From assembly GCA_964418745.1 (NCBI GenBank), contig CAYQMX010000001.1, positions 186,001 through 250,000 of the forward strand: a stretch of DNA of 64,000 nt, written 5' to 3'. This document shows positions 25,301 to 33,036 of this stretch, one piece after another. The translations under genes were made by a program, and so were the position numbers. The stretch comes from Scleromatobacter sp964418745 (GTDB lineage Bacteria > Pseudomonadota > Gammaproteobacteria > Burkholderiales > Burkholderiaceae_C). The notes beneath the pieces were generated by a model that saw only the letters and a program-made list of their open reading frames with translations, searched no databases and was not told the DNA's origin. How positions within the stretch are numbered: the stretch's first letter is position 1; each line of letters begins with the position of its first letter.

Positions 25301-25536
25301 GACGTGTTCCTTCTTTGACTTGAATGGGGTACCTGCACGACCACCACTCGTGGCCTGGACTCCAATATAGGCGCCGCCCCTGGAGCGCGAAACCTAATCG
25401 CGTAGGGTGGGCGCTCTATCCACGGCGGGCGCGGACCGGCCCGAACCGTTGCATCGGACAAACACGTGTGCGCCGCTGCTCGGCAATGTCCCACAATCGG
25501 CGCGACAGAGCACATCCCGCACAGAGGAGACACCAC

Positions 25537-27546
25537 ATGCAGTATTTCGTGACCGGGGCCACCGGCTTCATCGGCAAGCGACTTGTCAAGACCCTGCTGG
25601 CGCGCCGCGGCGCCACGGTGTACTTCCTGATACGGCCGGGCTCGGAATCCCGGCTGCCCGACCTGCTCGCCTACTGGGGCGCCGCCAAGGGCCGCGCCGT
25701 GCCGGTCGTCGGCGACCTCACCGGCCGCAAGCTGGGCGTGGCCGCCGACCAGGTCAAGGCGCTCAAGGGCCAGATCGACCAGATGTACCACCTGGCCGCG
25801 GTCTACGACCTGTCGGCCGACGAGGAGACCCAGGTCGCCGTCAACATCGAGGGCACGCGCAACGCCGTCGAGTTCGCCAAGGCGATCGAGGCCAGGCGCT
25901 TCAACCACGTGTCCTCGATCGCCGCCGCCGGCCTGTACGAGGGCGTGTTCCGCGAGGACATGTTCGACGAGGCCGAGAACCTCGACCACCCGTACTTCGC
26001 CACCAAGCACGAGTCCGAGAAGATCGTGCGCACCGAGTGCAAGGTGCCCTGGAGCGTCTACCGTCCCGCGATGGTGGTGGGCGACTCGCGCACCGGCGAG
26101 ATGGACAAGATCGACGGCCCGTACTACTTCTTCAAGCTGATCCAGCGCATGCGCCAGATCCTGCCGCCGTGGATGCCGGGCATCGGCCTGGAGGGCGGGC
26201 GCATCAACATCGTGCCGGTCGACTTCGTCGTCGCCGCGCTGGACCACATCAGCCACCAGAAACACGAAGGCAGCGGCCAGTGCTACCACCTGGTCGACCC
26301 CGACGGCCTGCGCGTGGGCGACGTGCTGGCCATCTTCGCCAAGGCCGCGCACGCGCCGAAGATGAACGTGTTCGTCAACGCGGCGCTGCTGGGCTTCATC
26401 CCGCGCGGCGTCAAGAAGAGCATGATGGCGCTCGCCCCGGTGCGCCGGGTGCGCAACGCGGTGATGAAGGATCTCGGCCTGCCCGAGGACATCCTCACCT
26501 TCGTCAACTACCCCACTCGCTTCGACAACCGCGACACGCTGGCCGCGCTCAAGGGCAGCGGCATCGCCTGCCCGCCGCTCAAGGACTACGCGTGGCTGCT
26601 GTGGGACTACTGGGAGCGCCACCTCGACCCGGCGCTGTCGATCGACCGCAGCCTGCGCGGCACCGTCGCCGGCAAGGTGGTGCTGGTCACCGGCGGCTCG
26701 TCGGGCATCGGCCTGGCCGCGGCCTGCAAGTTCGCCGAGGCCGGCGCGGTCACGCTGATCTGCGCGCGCGACGAGGACAAGCTGGCCGAGGCGAAGAAGG
26801 AAATCCTGGCGCACGCGAAGCAGGCCGGCCGCGACGACGCCAAGGTCGAGACCTACGCGGTCGACCTCGCCGACGAGGCGGGCACGGGCGCCTTCATCGA
26901 GTGGATCAACGTCAACCATGGCGGCGTCGACTTCCTGATCAACAACGCCGGCCGCTCCATCCGCCGCGCCATCGAGGCCAGCTACGACCGCTTCCACGAC
27001 TTCGAGCGCACGATGTCGCTGAACTACTTCGGCTGCCTGCGCATCACGATGGGGCTGCTGCCCGGCATGGTGGCCAAGCGCCATGGCCACGTCGTCAACA
27101 TCAGCTCGATCGGCGTGCTCACCAACGCGCCGCGCTTCTCGGCCTACGTGGCCAGCAAGGCCGCGCTCGATGCGTGGACGCGCTGCGCGTCGAGCGAGTA
27201 TGCCGATCTGGGCGTCACCTTCACCACCATCAACATGCCGCTGGTGCGCACGCCGATGATCGCGCCCACCAAGATCTACAACAACGTGCCCACGCTGTCG
27301 CCCGAGCAGGCCGCCGACATGATCGCCCAGGCCTGCGTGGAGAAGCCGGTGCGCATCGCCACGCGCCTGGGCGTGTTCGGCGAAGTGCTGCACGCGTTCG
27401 TGCCGCGCGTCGCGCAGATCGTCAGCAACACCACCTTCCGCATGTTCCCCGACTCGGCCGCCGCGGCGGGCGACAAGGGCGGCAAGTCCAAGCTGTCGGC
27501 GGAAGCCGTGGCGATGCAGCAGATGATGCGCGGCATCCACTTCTGA
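25537..27546 (+). CDS. Two-domain fatty acyl-CoA reductase (alcohol-forming, Maqu_2507-like SDR)
   Basis: A 669-residue fusion of two short-chain dehydrogenase modules. The N-terminal extended SDR has FVTGATGFIGKRLVKTLL, SSIAAAGLYEGVFREDMF and the YxxxK pair near 153/157 (HPYFATKHESEK). It resembles fatty-acid reductases acting on thioesters. From about 380 a classical SDR follows: VTGGSSGIGLAAA, NNAGRSIRRAIE, ISSIGVLTNAPRFSAYVASK with the YxxxK near 537/541. Domain order, length and many phrases match, from memory, Marinobacter Maqu_2507, which reduces acyl-CoA through the aldehyde to the fatty alcohol for wax esters. AGAGGAGA precedes the ATG. Substrate range in this organism is unknown. 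Confidence 0.9.
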   Translation: MQYFVTGATGFIGKRLVKTLLARRGATVYFLIRPGSESRLPDLLAYWGAAKGRAVPVVGDLTGRKLGVAADQVKALKGQIDQMYHLAAVYDLSADEETQVAVNIEGTRNAVEFAKAIEARRFNHVSSIAAAGLYEGVFREDMFDEAENLDHPYFATKHESEKIVRTECKVPWSVYRPAMVVGDSRTGEMDKIDGPYYFFKLIQRMRQILPPWMPGIGLEGGRINIVPVDFVVAALDHISHQKHEGSGQCYHLVDPDGLRVGDVLAIFAKAAHAPKMNVFVNAALLGFIPRGVKKSMMALAPVRRVRNAVMKDLGLPEDILTFVNYPTRFDNRDTLAALKGSGIACPPLKDYAWLLWDYWERHLDPALSIDRSLRGTVAGKVVLVTGGSSGIGLAAACKFAEAGAVTLICARDEDKLAEAKKEILAHAKQAGRDDAKVETYAVDLADEAGTGAFIEWINVNHGGVDFLINNAGRSIRRAIEASYDRFHDFERTMSLNYFGCLRITMGLLPGMVAKRHGHVVNISSIGVLTNAPRFSAYVASKAALDAWTRCASSEYADLGVTFTTINMPLVRTPMIAPTKIYNNVPTLSPEQAADMIAQACVEKPVRIATRLGVFGEVLHAFVPRVAQIVSNTTFRMFPDSAAAAGDKGGKSKLSAEAVAMQQMMRGIHF

Positions 27547-27564
27547 CCCGGCGGGCCCGGAAGC

Positions 27565-27603
27565 GACAACGCCGCGTCGGGTGCGAGCCCGCGCGGCGTT
27601 GTC
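27565..27603. terminator. Hairpin terminator between reductase and CusF-like gene
   Basis: A perfect 12-base inverted repeat (GACAACGCCGCG ... CGCGGCGTTGTC, 15-base loop) lies between the convergent stops at 27546 and 27640, so it can serve both transcripts. No long T-run is present. Confidence 0.7.
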
Positions 27604-27639
27604 CTGTCAAAGCCTTCGCCGGCGGCGAAAGCCGGCCGA

Positions 27640-27921
27640 TCACTTCTGGACGTCGATCCGGGTGATCGTGTAGACGCTGTTGACGCGATCCAGGCTGAAC
27701 TGGACGCGGTCGCCCACCTGCACCTTGTCGAGCAGGGACGGCTCCTGTACCTTGTACGCGCCGGTCATCGCCGGCATGTCGTACGCCTTGATCTCGGCGT
27801 GCTTGAGCGTGATGCGGCCGGCCGGTTTGTCGATCTTCTTGACTTCGCCGGCCACGAGGGCCTGGGCGGCAGCGGCGGCCGACAGGGCGAGCAGGGCGAC
27901 GGTGGCGAGGAAGCGTTTCAT
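27640..27921 (-). CDS. CusF-like periplasmic copper-binding protein
   Basis: A 93-residue Sec-exported protein (signal ends near SAAAAAQA) with the small beta-barrel CusF/copper-binding fold. CusF binds Cu(I)/Ag(I) through His, Trp and two Met. Here the region reads KHAEIKAYDMPAMTGAY, with H41, M49 and M52. The Trp position is Met and the last Met is replaced by Gly, so the site differs from enteric CusF. No CusA/B/C genes are adjacent; it stands alone, convergent with the reductase gene and divergent from argB. Copper chaperoning is likely; its partner is unknown. Confidence 0.87.
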   Translation of the reverse strand: MKRFLATVALLALSAAAAAQALVAGEVKKIDKPAGRITLKHAEIKAYDMPAMTGAYKVQEPSLLDKVQVGDRVQFSLDRVNSVYTITRIDVQK

Positions 27922-28074
27922 GATGTCGATTGTCCTTGGTATCCCTTCAACGCGCCGATGGGCCGTCCGGACGACAGGGTCGGCCGCGGCGCGCGACGGG
28001 AGCAAGCCGGGCGCCCGCCGCGCGAAACACTTGAAACGGCCAGCCGGCGACACGCCGCAGCCGCGCAAGGTCAA

Positions 28075-28080
28075 TAGAAT
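28075..28080 (+). promoter_or_regulatory. Putative -10 element of argB, six bases before the start codon
   Basis: TAGAAT ends six bases before the argB ATG at 28087, the same spacing as at lpxC and the 5-formyl-THF cyclo-ligase gene. No good -35 and no ribosome site are visible. It suggests a leaderless or near-leaderless transcript. Confidence 0.4.
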
Positions 28081-28086
28081 CGCCGC

Positions 28087-29028
28087 ATGACCACGCCCAC
28101 GCCCCCCAGTTCCGCCGACCAGGCGCCCATCGATGCTCCGGCCGACCTGTCGCACGTCTCGCCGCGCGACAAGGCCGAGATCCTGTCCCAGGCGCTGCCC
28201 TACATCCGCAAGTTCCACGGCAAGACCATCATCATCAAGTACGGCGGCAACGCGATGACCGAGCCGGCGTTGCAGCAGGACTTCGCCGAGGACGTGGTGC
28301 TGCTCAAGCTGGTGGGCCTGAACCCGGTGGTCGTGCACGGCGGCGGCCCGCAGATCGACACCGCGCTGTCCAAGCTCGGCAAGAAGGGCACCTTCATCCA
28401 GGGCATGCGCGTCACCGACAAGGAGACGATGGACGTCGTCGAGTGGGTGCTGGGCGGCGAGGTGCAGCAGGACATCGTCGGCCTGATCAACTCGGCCGGC
28501 GGCAAGGCCGTGGGCCTCACGGGCTTCGACGGCGGCATGATCCGCGCGCGCAAGCTGAAGATGAAGGACAAGGACAACCCCGACATCGAGCACGACGTCG
28601 GCCAGGTGGGCGACATCGTCTCGATCGACCCGGCGGTGGTCAAGGCGCTGCAGGACGACCAGTTCATCCCGGTCATCAGCCCGATCGGCTTCGGGGAGGG
28701 CAACGTCAGCTTCAACATCAACGCCGACGTCGTCGCCGGCAAGCTGGCCGAGGTGCTGGGCGCCGAGAAGCTGGTGCTGCTCACCAACACGCCGGGCGTG
28801 CTCGACAAGCAGGGCAAGCTGCTGACCGACCTCACCGCCCGCCAGATCGACGACCTGTTCGCCGACGGCACCATCTCGGGTGGCATGCTGCCCAAGATCG
28901 CCTCGGCGCTCGACGCCGCGCGCTCGGGCGTCAACGCCGTGCACATCATCGACGGCCGCGTGCCGCACGCGATGCTGCTGGAAATCCTCACGGATCAGGC
29001 CTACGGCACGATGATCCGCGCCCGGTGA
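28087..29028 (+). CDS. argB: Acetylglutamate kinase
   Basis: Cytoplasmic enzyme phosphorylating N-acetylglutamate, second step of arginine synthesis. The 313 residues contain the amino-acid-kinase motifs IIIKYGGNAM, VVVHGGGPQIDTAL, GLTGFDGGMI, INADVVAGKLAE, LLTNTPGVLD and the terminal GGMLPKIASALDAARSGV. The N-terminal ~25 residues are Pro/Ala-rich and outside the fold. The stop overlaps the GTG start of the transporter gene. Confidence 0.98.
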   Translation: MTTPTPPSSADQAPIDAPADLSHVSPRDKAEILSQALPYIRKFHGKTIIIKYGGNAMTEPALQQDFAEDVVLLKLVGLNPVVVHGGGPQIDTALSKLGKKGTFIQGMRVTDKETMDVVEWVLGGEVQQDIVGLINSAGGKAVGLTGFDGGMIRARKLKMKDKDNPDIEHDVGQVGDIVSIDPAVVKALQDDQFIPVISPIGFGEGNVSFNINADVVAGKLAEVLGAEKLVLLTNTPGVLDKQGKLLTDLTARQIDDLFADGTISGGMLPKIASALDAARSGVNAVHIIDGRVPHAMLLEILTDQAYGTMIRAR

Positions 29029-29933
29029 GCGGCTCGGGGCTGCGGCTCGGCGCCGCATGCGGCGCGGCCTTCCTCTGGGGCACCGGCTCGCTGGTGGTCA
29101 ACCTGCTGGTCGCGCGCCACGGCTACCAGCCGCAGAGCATCTCGTTCTGGCGCTTCGTGCTGGGGGCGGCCTCGCTGCTGCTCGTGTTCGGGCGCACGAT
29201 GCCGTGGCGGCGGCTGCTGCGCGACGGCTGGCCGCTGCTCCTGGCCGGCGCCGTGATGGCGTCGTACGTGCTGCTGTGGTTCATCGGCATCGCCCATATC
29301 GGCGCGGCCATTCCCACGCTGATCGCGCTGTGCCTGCCGCCGGTGTTCGTCACCGCCTGGGCGCTCGCGCGCGGGCGCCAGCGCGCCAGCGCCGGCCTGC
29401 TGGCGATCCTCGGCGCGTCGCTGGCCGGCACCGTGCTGCTGATCGTCGGCGGCGGCAGCGGGGGCGGCGCCCGGCCGGGGGCGACCGTCGACGACTGGGT
29501 GGCGGGCGTGGCCGCCTCGATCGGCTCGGCACTGCTGTACGCCGGTTTCACGCTGGTCAGTCCGGCGATCTCGCGCCAGTGGGGTGCCGGCACCGCCACC
29601 ACCGCGCTGACGCTGGCCGCCACGGCCGTGATGGGCCTGTCGGGCCTCGTCTGGCCGCTGCAGCTGCCGCACGAGGCGACGCCCGAGGCGTGGCTGCTGT
29701 ACCTGGGCATGGTCACCGCGGCGCTGGCGCTGCTGGCCTTCAGCTGGGGCGCGGCCCGCCTGAGCCCCACCGCGCTGACGGTGGCCACGCTGGTCGAGCC
29801 GCTGACGGCGGTGCTGCTGGCCGCGGCCTTCCTCGGCGAGCGGCTGCTGCCGGCGCAGTGGCTGGGCGCCGCGCTCCTGATGGGAGGCATCTGGGGCCTG
29901 GGCCGGGACATGTCGCACGGAGGCGCCGGATGA
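29025..29933 (+). CDS. EamA/DMT-family transporter (GTG start)
   Basis: A 302-residue inner-membrane transporter of the drug/metabolite superfamily, with ten hydrophobic spans in two EamA repeats (AACGAAFLWGTGSLVV ..., SIGSALLYAGFTLVSPAI ...). The C-terminal repeat includes PLTAVLLAAAFLGERLLP, a typical EamA phrase. It starts at GTG 29025 inside the argB stop and ends in a four-base overlap with the nucleotidase, so all three genes are translationally linked. Substrate unknown; metabolite or amino-acid export is usual for the family. Confidence 0.9.
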   Translation: MSGSGLRLGAACGAAFLWGTGSLVVNLLVARHGYQPQSISFWRFVLGAASLLLVFGRTMPWRRLLRDGWPLLLAGAVMASYVLLWFIGIAHIGAAIPTLIALCLPPVFVTAWALARGRQRASAGLLAILGASLAGTVLLIVGGGSGGGARPGATVDDWVAGVAASIGSALLYAGFTLVSPAISRQWGAGTATTALTLAATAVMGLSGLVWPLQLPHEATPEAWLLYLGMVTAALALLAFSWGAARLSPTALTVATLVEPLTAVLLAAAFLGERLLPAQWLGAALLMGGIWGLGRDMSHGGAG

Positions 29934-30601
29934 CCCGCCGCGTCTGGCTGTTCGACCTCGACAACACGCTGCACGACGCCGGCGCCTGGGTGTTCGCGCA
30001 GATGAACGACACCATGCAGGACTACGTCGTGGGCAACCTGGGCGTCAGCCCGGCCGAGGCCGACGCGCTGCGCGACAAGTACTGGCGCCGCTACGGCTCG
30101 ACCATGCTGGGGCTGGTGCGCCACCACGACGTCAGCCCCGCGCATTTCCTGCACGAGACGCACCGCTTCCCCGGCCTGGAGCAGCGCGTGACCGGTCACC
30201 GCCACGACCTGGCCGCCATCGCGCGCCTGCGCGGGCGGCGTGTCGTGCTCACGAACGCGCCGCGCGCGTACGCGATGCGGGTGCTGGGCGCGCTGGGCAT
30301 CGTGCAGCTGTTCGACGAGGTGCTGTCCATCGAGGACATGCGCATGTTCGGCCACTGGCGGCCCAAGCCCGACCGCCGCATGCTGCGCCAGGTGGCGGTT
30401 CGCCTGGGCGTGCACCCGTCGCGCTGCGTGCTGGTGGAGGATTCGCTCGACAACGTGCTGGCCGCGCGCCGGGTGGGCATGCAGCCGGTCTGGATGCAGC
30501 GCTTCGCTCGCCGCGGCGCCCACGCCGGACCGCGGGTGCGGCGCTGGACGGTGCATCCGAGCGGCGTGCGCATCGTGCGCGCGCTGCGCAGCCTGACCTG
30601 A
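29930..30601 (+). CDS. HAD-family pyrimidine 5'-nucleotidase (SDT1/YjjG-like)
   Basis: A 223-residue HAD phosphatase. Motif I is WLFDLDNTLHDA with the nucleophile Asp at about 8. The cap region YVVGNLGVSPAEADALR is typical of pyrimidine 5'-nucleotidases. Motif II is VVLTNAP, motif III Lys is in WRPKPDRRML and motif IV is VLVEDSLDN. It removes phosphate from pyrimidine nucleotides, so it has a salvage or house-cleaning role. The ATG overlaps the transporter stop by four bases. The order argB-nucleotidase-slmA is common in Burkholderiales. Confidence 0.9.
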   Translation: MTRRVWLFDLDNTLHDAGAWVFAQMNDTMQDYVVGNLGVSPAEADALRDKYWRRYGSTMLGLVRHHDVSPAHFLHETHRFPGLEQRVTGHRHDLAAIARLRGRRVVLTNAPRAYAMRVLGALGIVQLFDEVLSIEDMRMFGHWRPKPDRRMLRQVAVRLGVHPSRCVLVEDSLDNVLAARRVGMQPVWMQRFARRGAHAGPRVRRWTVHPSGVRIVRALRSLT

Positions 30602-30770
30602 AGCTGACGCGCGGCGCACGTTGGGCGGGCGCCCACTGTCCAGCTTGGTGCGGGCCAGCGTCCGTGCCGGGCATCACGGAAACTTTGCTTGGTGTTTACC
30701 TGCACGCAGCAGCGCGGCAGTGGTGTGCAAAAATGTCCGTTCGACCTGCTCACTTCGGCAGCTGACAGCG

Positions 30771-31508
30771 ATGCCAGACTTTCCCACCGCCTTTTCTGCC
30801 GTTGCCGGTTCCGGCGCCTCGGCGCCCGAGATCACGATGCAATCACCGCAAGCAGGTCGGGACGTCAACGACGAGGACGCCACCGCCGACGCGAGCCCCG
30901 CCACCGAGGCCGACGCCGCGGTGCCGGCGCGCAAGCGCCCGAAGCCGGGCGAGCGCCGCGTGCAGATCCTGCAGACGCTGGCCGCCATGCTGGAAGAGCC
31001 GGGCGCCGACCGCATCACCACCGCCGCGCTGGCCGCCAAGCTGTCGGTCAGCGAGGCCGCGCTGTACCGCCATTTCGCCAGCAAGGCGCAGATGTTCGAG
31101 GGGCTCATCGAGTTCATCGAGCAGAGCGTGTTCACGCTGATCAACCAGATCACCGAACGCGACACCGACCCCGCGCTGCAGGCGCGCCGCATCGTCTCCG
31201 TGCTGCTGCAGTTCGGCGAGAAGAACCCGGGCATGGCGCGCGTGATGGTGGGCGATGCGCTGGTGTTCGAGAACGAGCGCCTGTCCGCGCGCATGAACCA
31301 GTTCTTCGACAAGGTGGAATCGCAGCTGCGCCAGTCGCTGCGCGCCGCCGCGGAGCAGGCCGGCTCGCAGACTCCGACCGTCGACGCCAACGGCCGGGCC
31401 TCGGCGCTGACCGCGCTGGCGGTCGGCCGCCTGCAGCGCTTCACCCGCTCGGGCTTCAAGCGCAGCCCGACCGAGCAGATCGAGATGGCGCTGGCGCTGC
31501 TCACCTGA
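30771..31508 (+). CDS. slmA: TetR-family nucleoid occlusion factor SlmA
   Basis: DNA-binding protein that stops FtsZ polymerising over the nucleoid. The 245 residues show a disordered, acidic N-terminal extension of about 55 residues. The HTH follows: RRVQILQTLAAMLEEPGADRI in outline, then TTAALAAKLSVSEAALYRHF. The SlmA-specific segment is KAQMFEGLIEFIEQSVFTL with RIVSVLLQFGEKNPGMARVM. The ATG at 30771 is chosen; another at 30838 would trim 22 residues. Position after argB and a nucleotidase agrees with this identity. Confidence 0.9.
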   Translation: MPDFPTAFSAVAGSGASAPEITMQSPQAGRDVNDEDATADASPATEADAAVPARKRPKPGERRVQILQTLAAMLEEPGADRITTAALAAKLSVSEAALYRHFASKAQMFEGLIEFIEQSVFTLINQITERDTDPALQARRIVSVLLQFGEKNPGMARVMVGDALVFENERLSARMNQFFDKVESQLRQSLRAAAEQAGSQTPTVDANGRASALTALAVGRLQRFTRSGFKRSPTEQIEMALALLT

Positions 31509-31527
31509 AGACGCCGCCGCGGGGCGG

Positions 31528-32484
31528 CTACGCCTCGCCGGTGGCCGCCCGTGTGGCCTGCGCGGCCTCCTGCAGCCAGGCGACGAAGCTCTCCAGCTCG
31601 GGCCGGGGCCGGGCGCCGCTCAGGTCGATCTGCCAGTAGGCCCACGGCGAGGTCATGCGACCCTCGCGCCCGAACGGCTCGATCAGGTCCCCGCGCTCCA
31701 GGGCGTCGTAGATCAGCGGCAACCGGGCCAGCGCCACGCCCTGTCCGGCCAGCGCGGTCTGCACCTGCTGGTGCGTGAAGTTGACGCTGATCCAGCGCCG
31801 CGGCTCCAGGTGCGCCAGGCCGCGCTGCTGCAGCCAGTAGGGCCAGCCCAGCACGTCGCTGCTGGGGCGGTCGTCATCCATCTCGATCAGGGTGCAGGCC
31901 GCCAGGTCGGCGGGCGCGTCCAGCGGCGGCGCGGCGCCGCGCGCGATGGCGTCGGCCAGGCTGGCGCCGATCACCGGCGTGCAGACCTCGCCGAACATGC
32001 GGATCGCCCCGGCCGGCGCGTCCTCGGGGCGGCACTGGCGCAGCACCAGGTCGTGGTCGGGGTCGTCGAGCTCCAGCAGCCGGTCGGTGGCCGAGATGCG
32101 GATGTCGATGGCCGGCTGGCCCTTCTCGAAGGTGGGCAGGCGCGGCAGCAGCCACAGCGACGCGAACGACGGGAACGTGGACAGGCTCACCTGGGCGCGG
32201 CCGCGCAGCTGGCGGATCTGGCGCACCGCGCCGTCGATGCGGCCGAGCGCCGGCGTGATCGCGCGCAGCAGCAGCTGGCCGGCCTGCGTCAGCTCGACAC
32301 GGCGGGTGCCGCGCGTGAACAGCGGCGCGCCGAGCTCCTCCTCCAGGCTCTTGATCTGGCGGCTGACGGCCGACTGCGTGACGTGCAGTTCCTCCGCGGC
32401 GGCGCCGAAGCCGGCGCGCCGCGCCACCGCCTCGAAGCTGCGCAGGTGGTCGAGGACCAGCGGGCGCTGGCGGCCGAGGTTCAT
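31528..32484 (-). CDS. LysR-family regulator (GcvA-like)
   Basis: A 318-residue LysR regulator resembling the GcvA subgroup. The HTH region is LRSFEAVARRAGFGAAAEELHVTQSAVSRQIKSLEEELG in outline (residues 14-52). The effector domain shows the subgroup phrases VSLSTFPSFASLWLLPRL, DIRISATDRL and INFTH-like VNFTHQQVQTALAGQGVALA. Its ATG overlaps the stop of the TfoX-domain gene (ATGA), an unusual pairing. No amino-acid metabolism gene is adjacent, so its target is unknown. Confidence 0.93.
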   Translation of the reverse strand: MNLGRQRPLVLDHLRSFEAVARRAGFGAAAEELHVTQSAVSRQIKSLEEELGAPLFTRGTRRVELTQAGQLLLRAITPALGRIDGAVRQIRQLRGRAQVSLSTFPSFASLWLLPRLPTFEKGQPAIDIRISATDRLLELDDPDHDLVLRQCRPEDAPAGAIRMFGEVCTPVIGASLADAIARGAAPPLDAPADLAACTLIEMDDDRPSSDVLGWPYWLQQRGLAHLEPRRWISVNFTHQQVQTALAGQGVALARLPLIYDALERGDLIEPFGREGRMTSPWAYWQIDLSGARPRPELESFVAWLQEAAQATRAATGEA

Positions 32485-32936
32485 GGCTTGGCGGCCTTGC
32501 GGGCCGCCGGCCGGGCGGCCGCCTTCTTCGCCGGCGCCTTGCGCGCGACGACCTTCTTCGCGGGGGGCTTCGCGCCCGCAGCCTTCTTCTTCGCCGGCGG
32601 CGCCTTGGCCCGCGCGGCCACCGCCGCGGCCAGCGCGCGGCGCGCCCAGGGCAGCATCTCGGCCGGCGACTCCATCGCCTCCTCGGGCACCGTGTAGTAG
32701 CTCAGGCTGTGCACCTCGTCGTTCTTGCCCGTGTAGGTGAAGGGCTTGCCGCCGGCACGCTCGAACAGGGGGCGGTGGGGGTCGTCCACCTTCAGGTACA
32801 GCACGTCGCGGATGATCAGCGCCATGCACAGCCCGTCGATGTACAGGGCGTGGCCGCCGAACATCCGCCGCGACGAGGTGCGTCCCTGCGTCGCGAACAG
32901 TTCCAGGCAATGGCTGACGAATCCGGAGTCGCTCAT
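32481..32936 (-). CDS. TfoX N-terminal domain protein with basic histone-like tail
   Basis: A 151-residue protein. The first ~100 residues form the TfoX/Sxy N-terminal fold (RRMFGGHALYIDGLCMALI, LYLKVDDPHRPLFERAGGKPF). The last ~45 are an Ala/Lys/Pro/Arg tail (APPAKKKAAGAKPPAKKV, KAPAKKAAARPAARKAAKP) like histone H1-type tails, suggesting DNA binding. The C-terminal TfoX domain of enteric Sxy is missing. TfoX proteins influence competence gene expression in other groups; here the role is unknown. It is transcribed with the LysR gene. Confidence 0.87.
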   Translation of the reverse strand: MSDSGFVSHCLELFATQGRTSSRRMFGGHALYIDGLCMALIIRDVLYLKVDDPHRPLFERAGGKPFTYTGKNDEVHSLSYYTVPEEAMESPAEMLPWARRALAAAVAARAKAPPAKKKAAGAKPPAKKVVARKAPAKKAAARPAARKAAKP

Positions 32937-33036
32937 GGGCGTCAGTTTAAGGGGGTAGCGCCGATTTCCGGGGAACGACCGGTGCGGCGTTTCCCACGCC
33001 GGGGTGGGCACGACGATCAGCATCCGTCGCTGGCGT

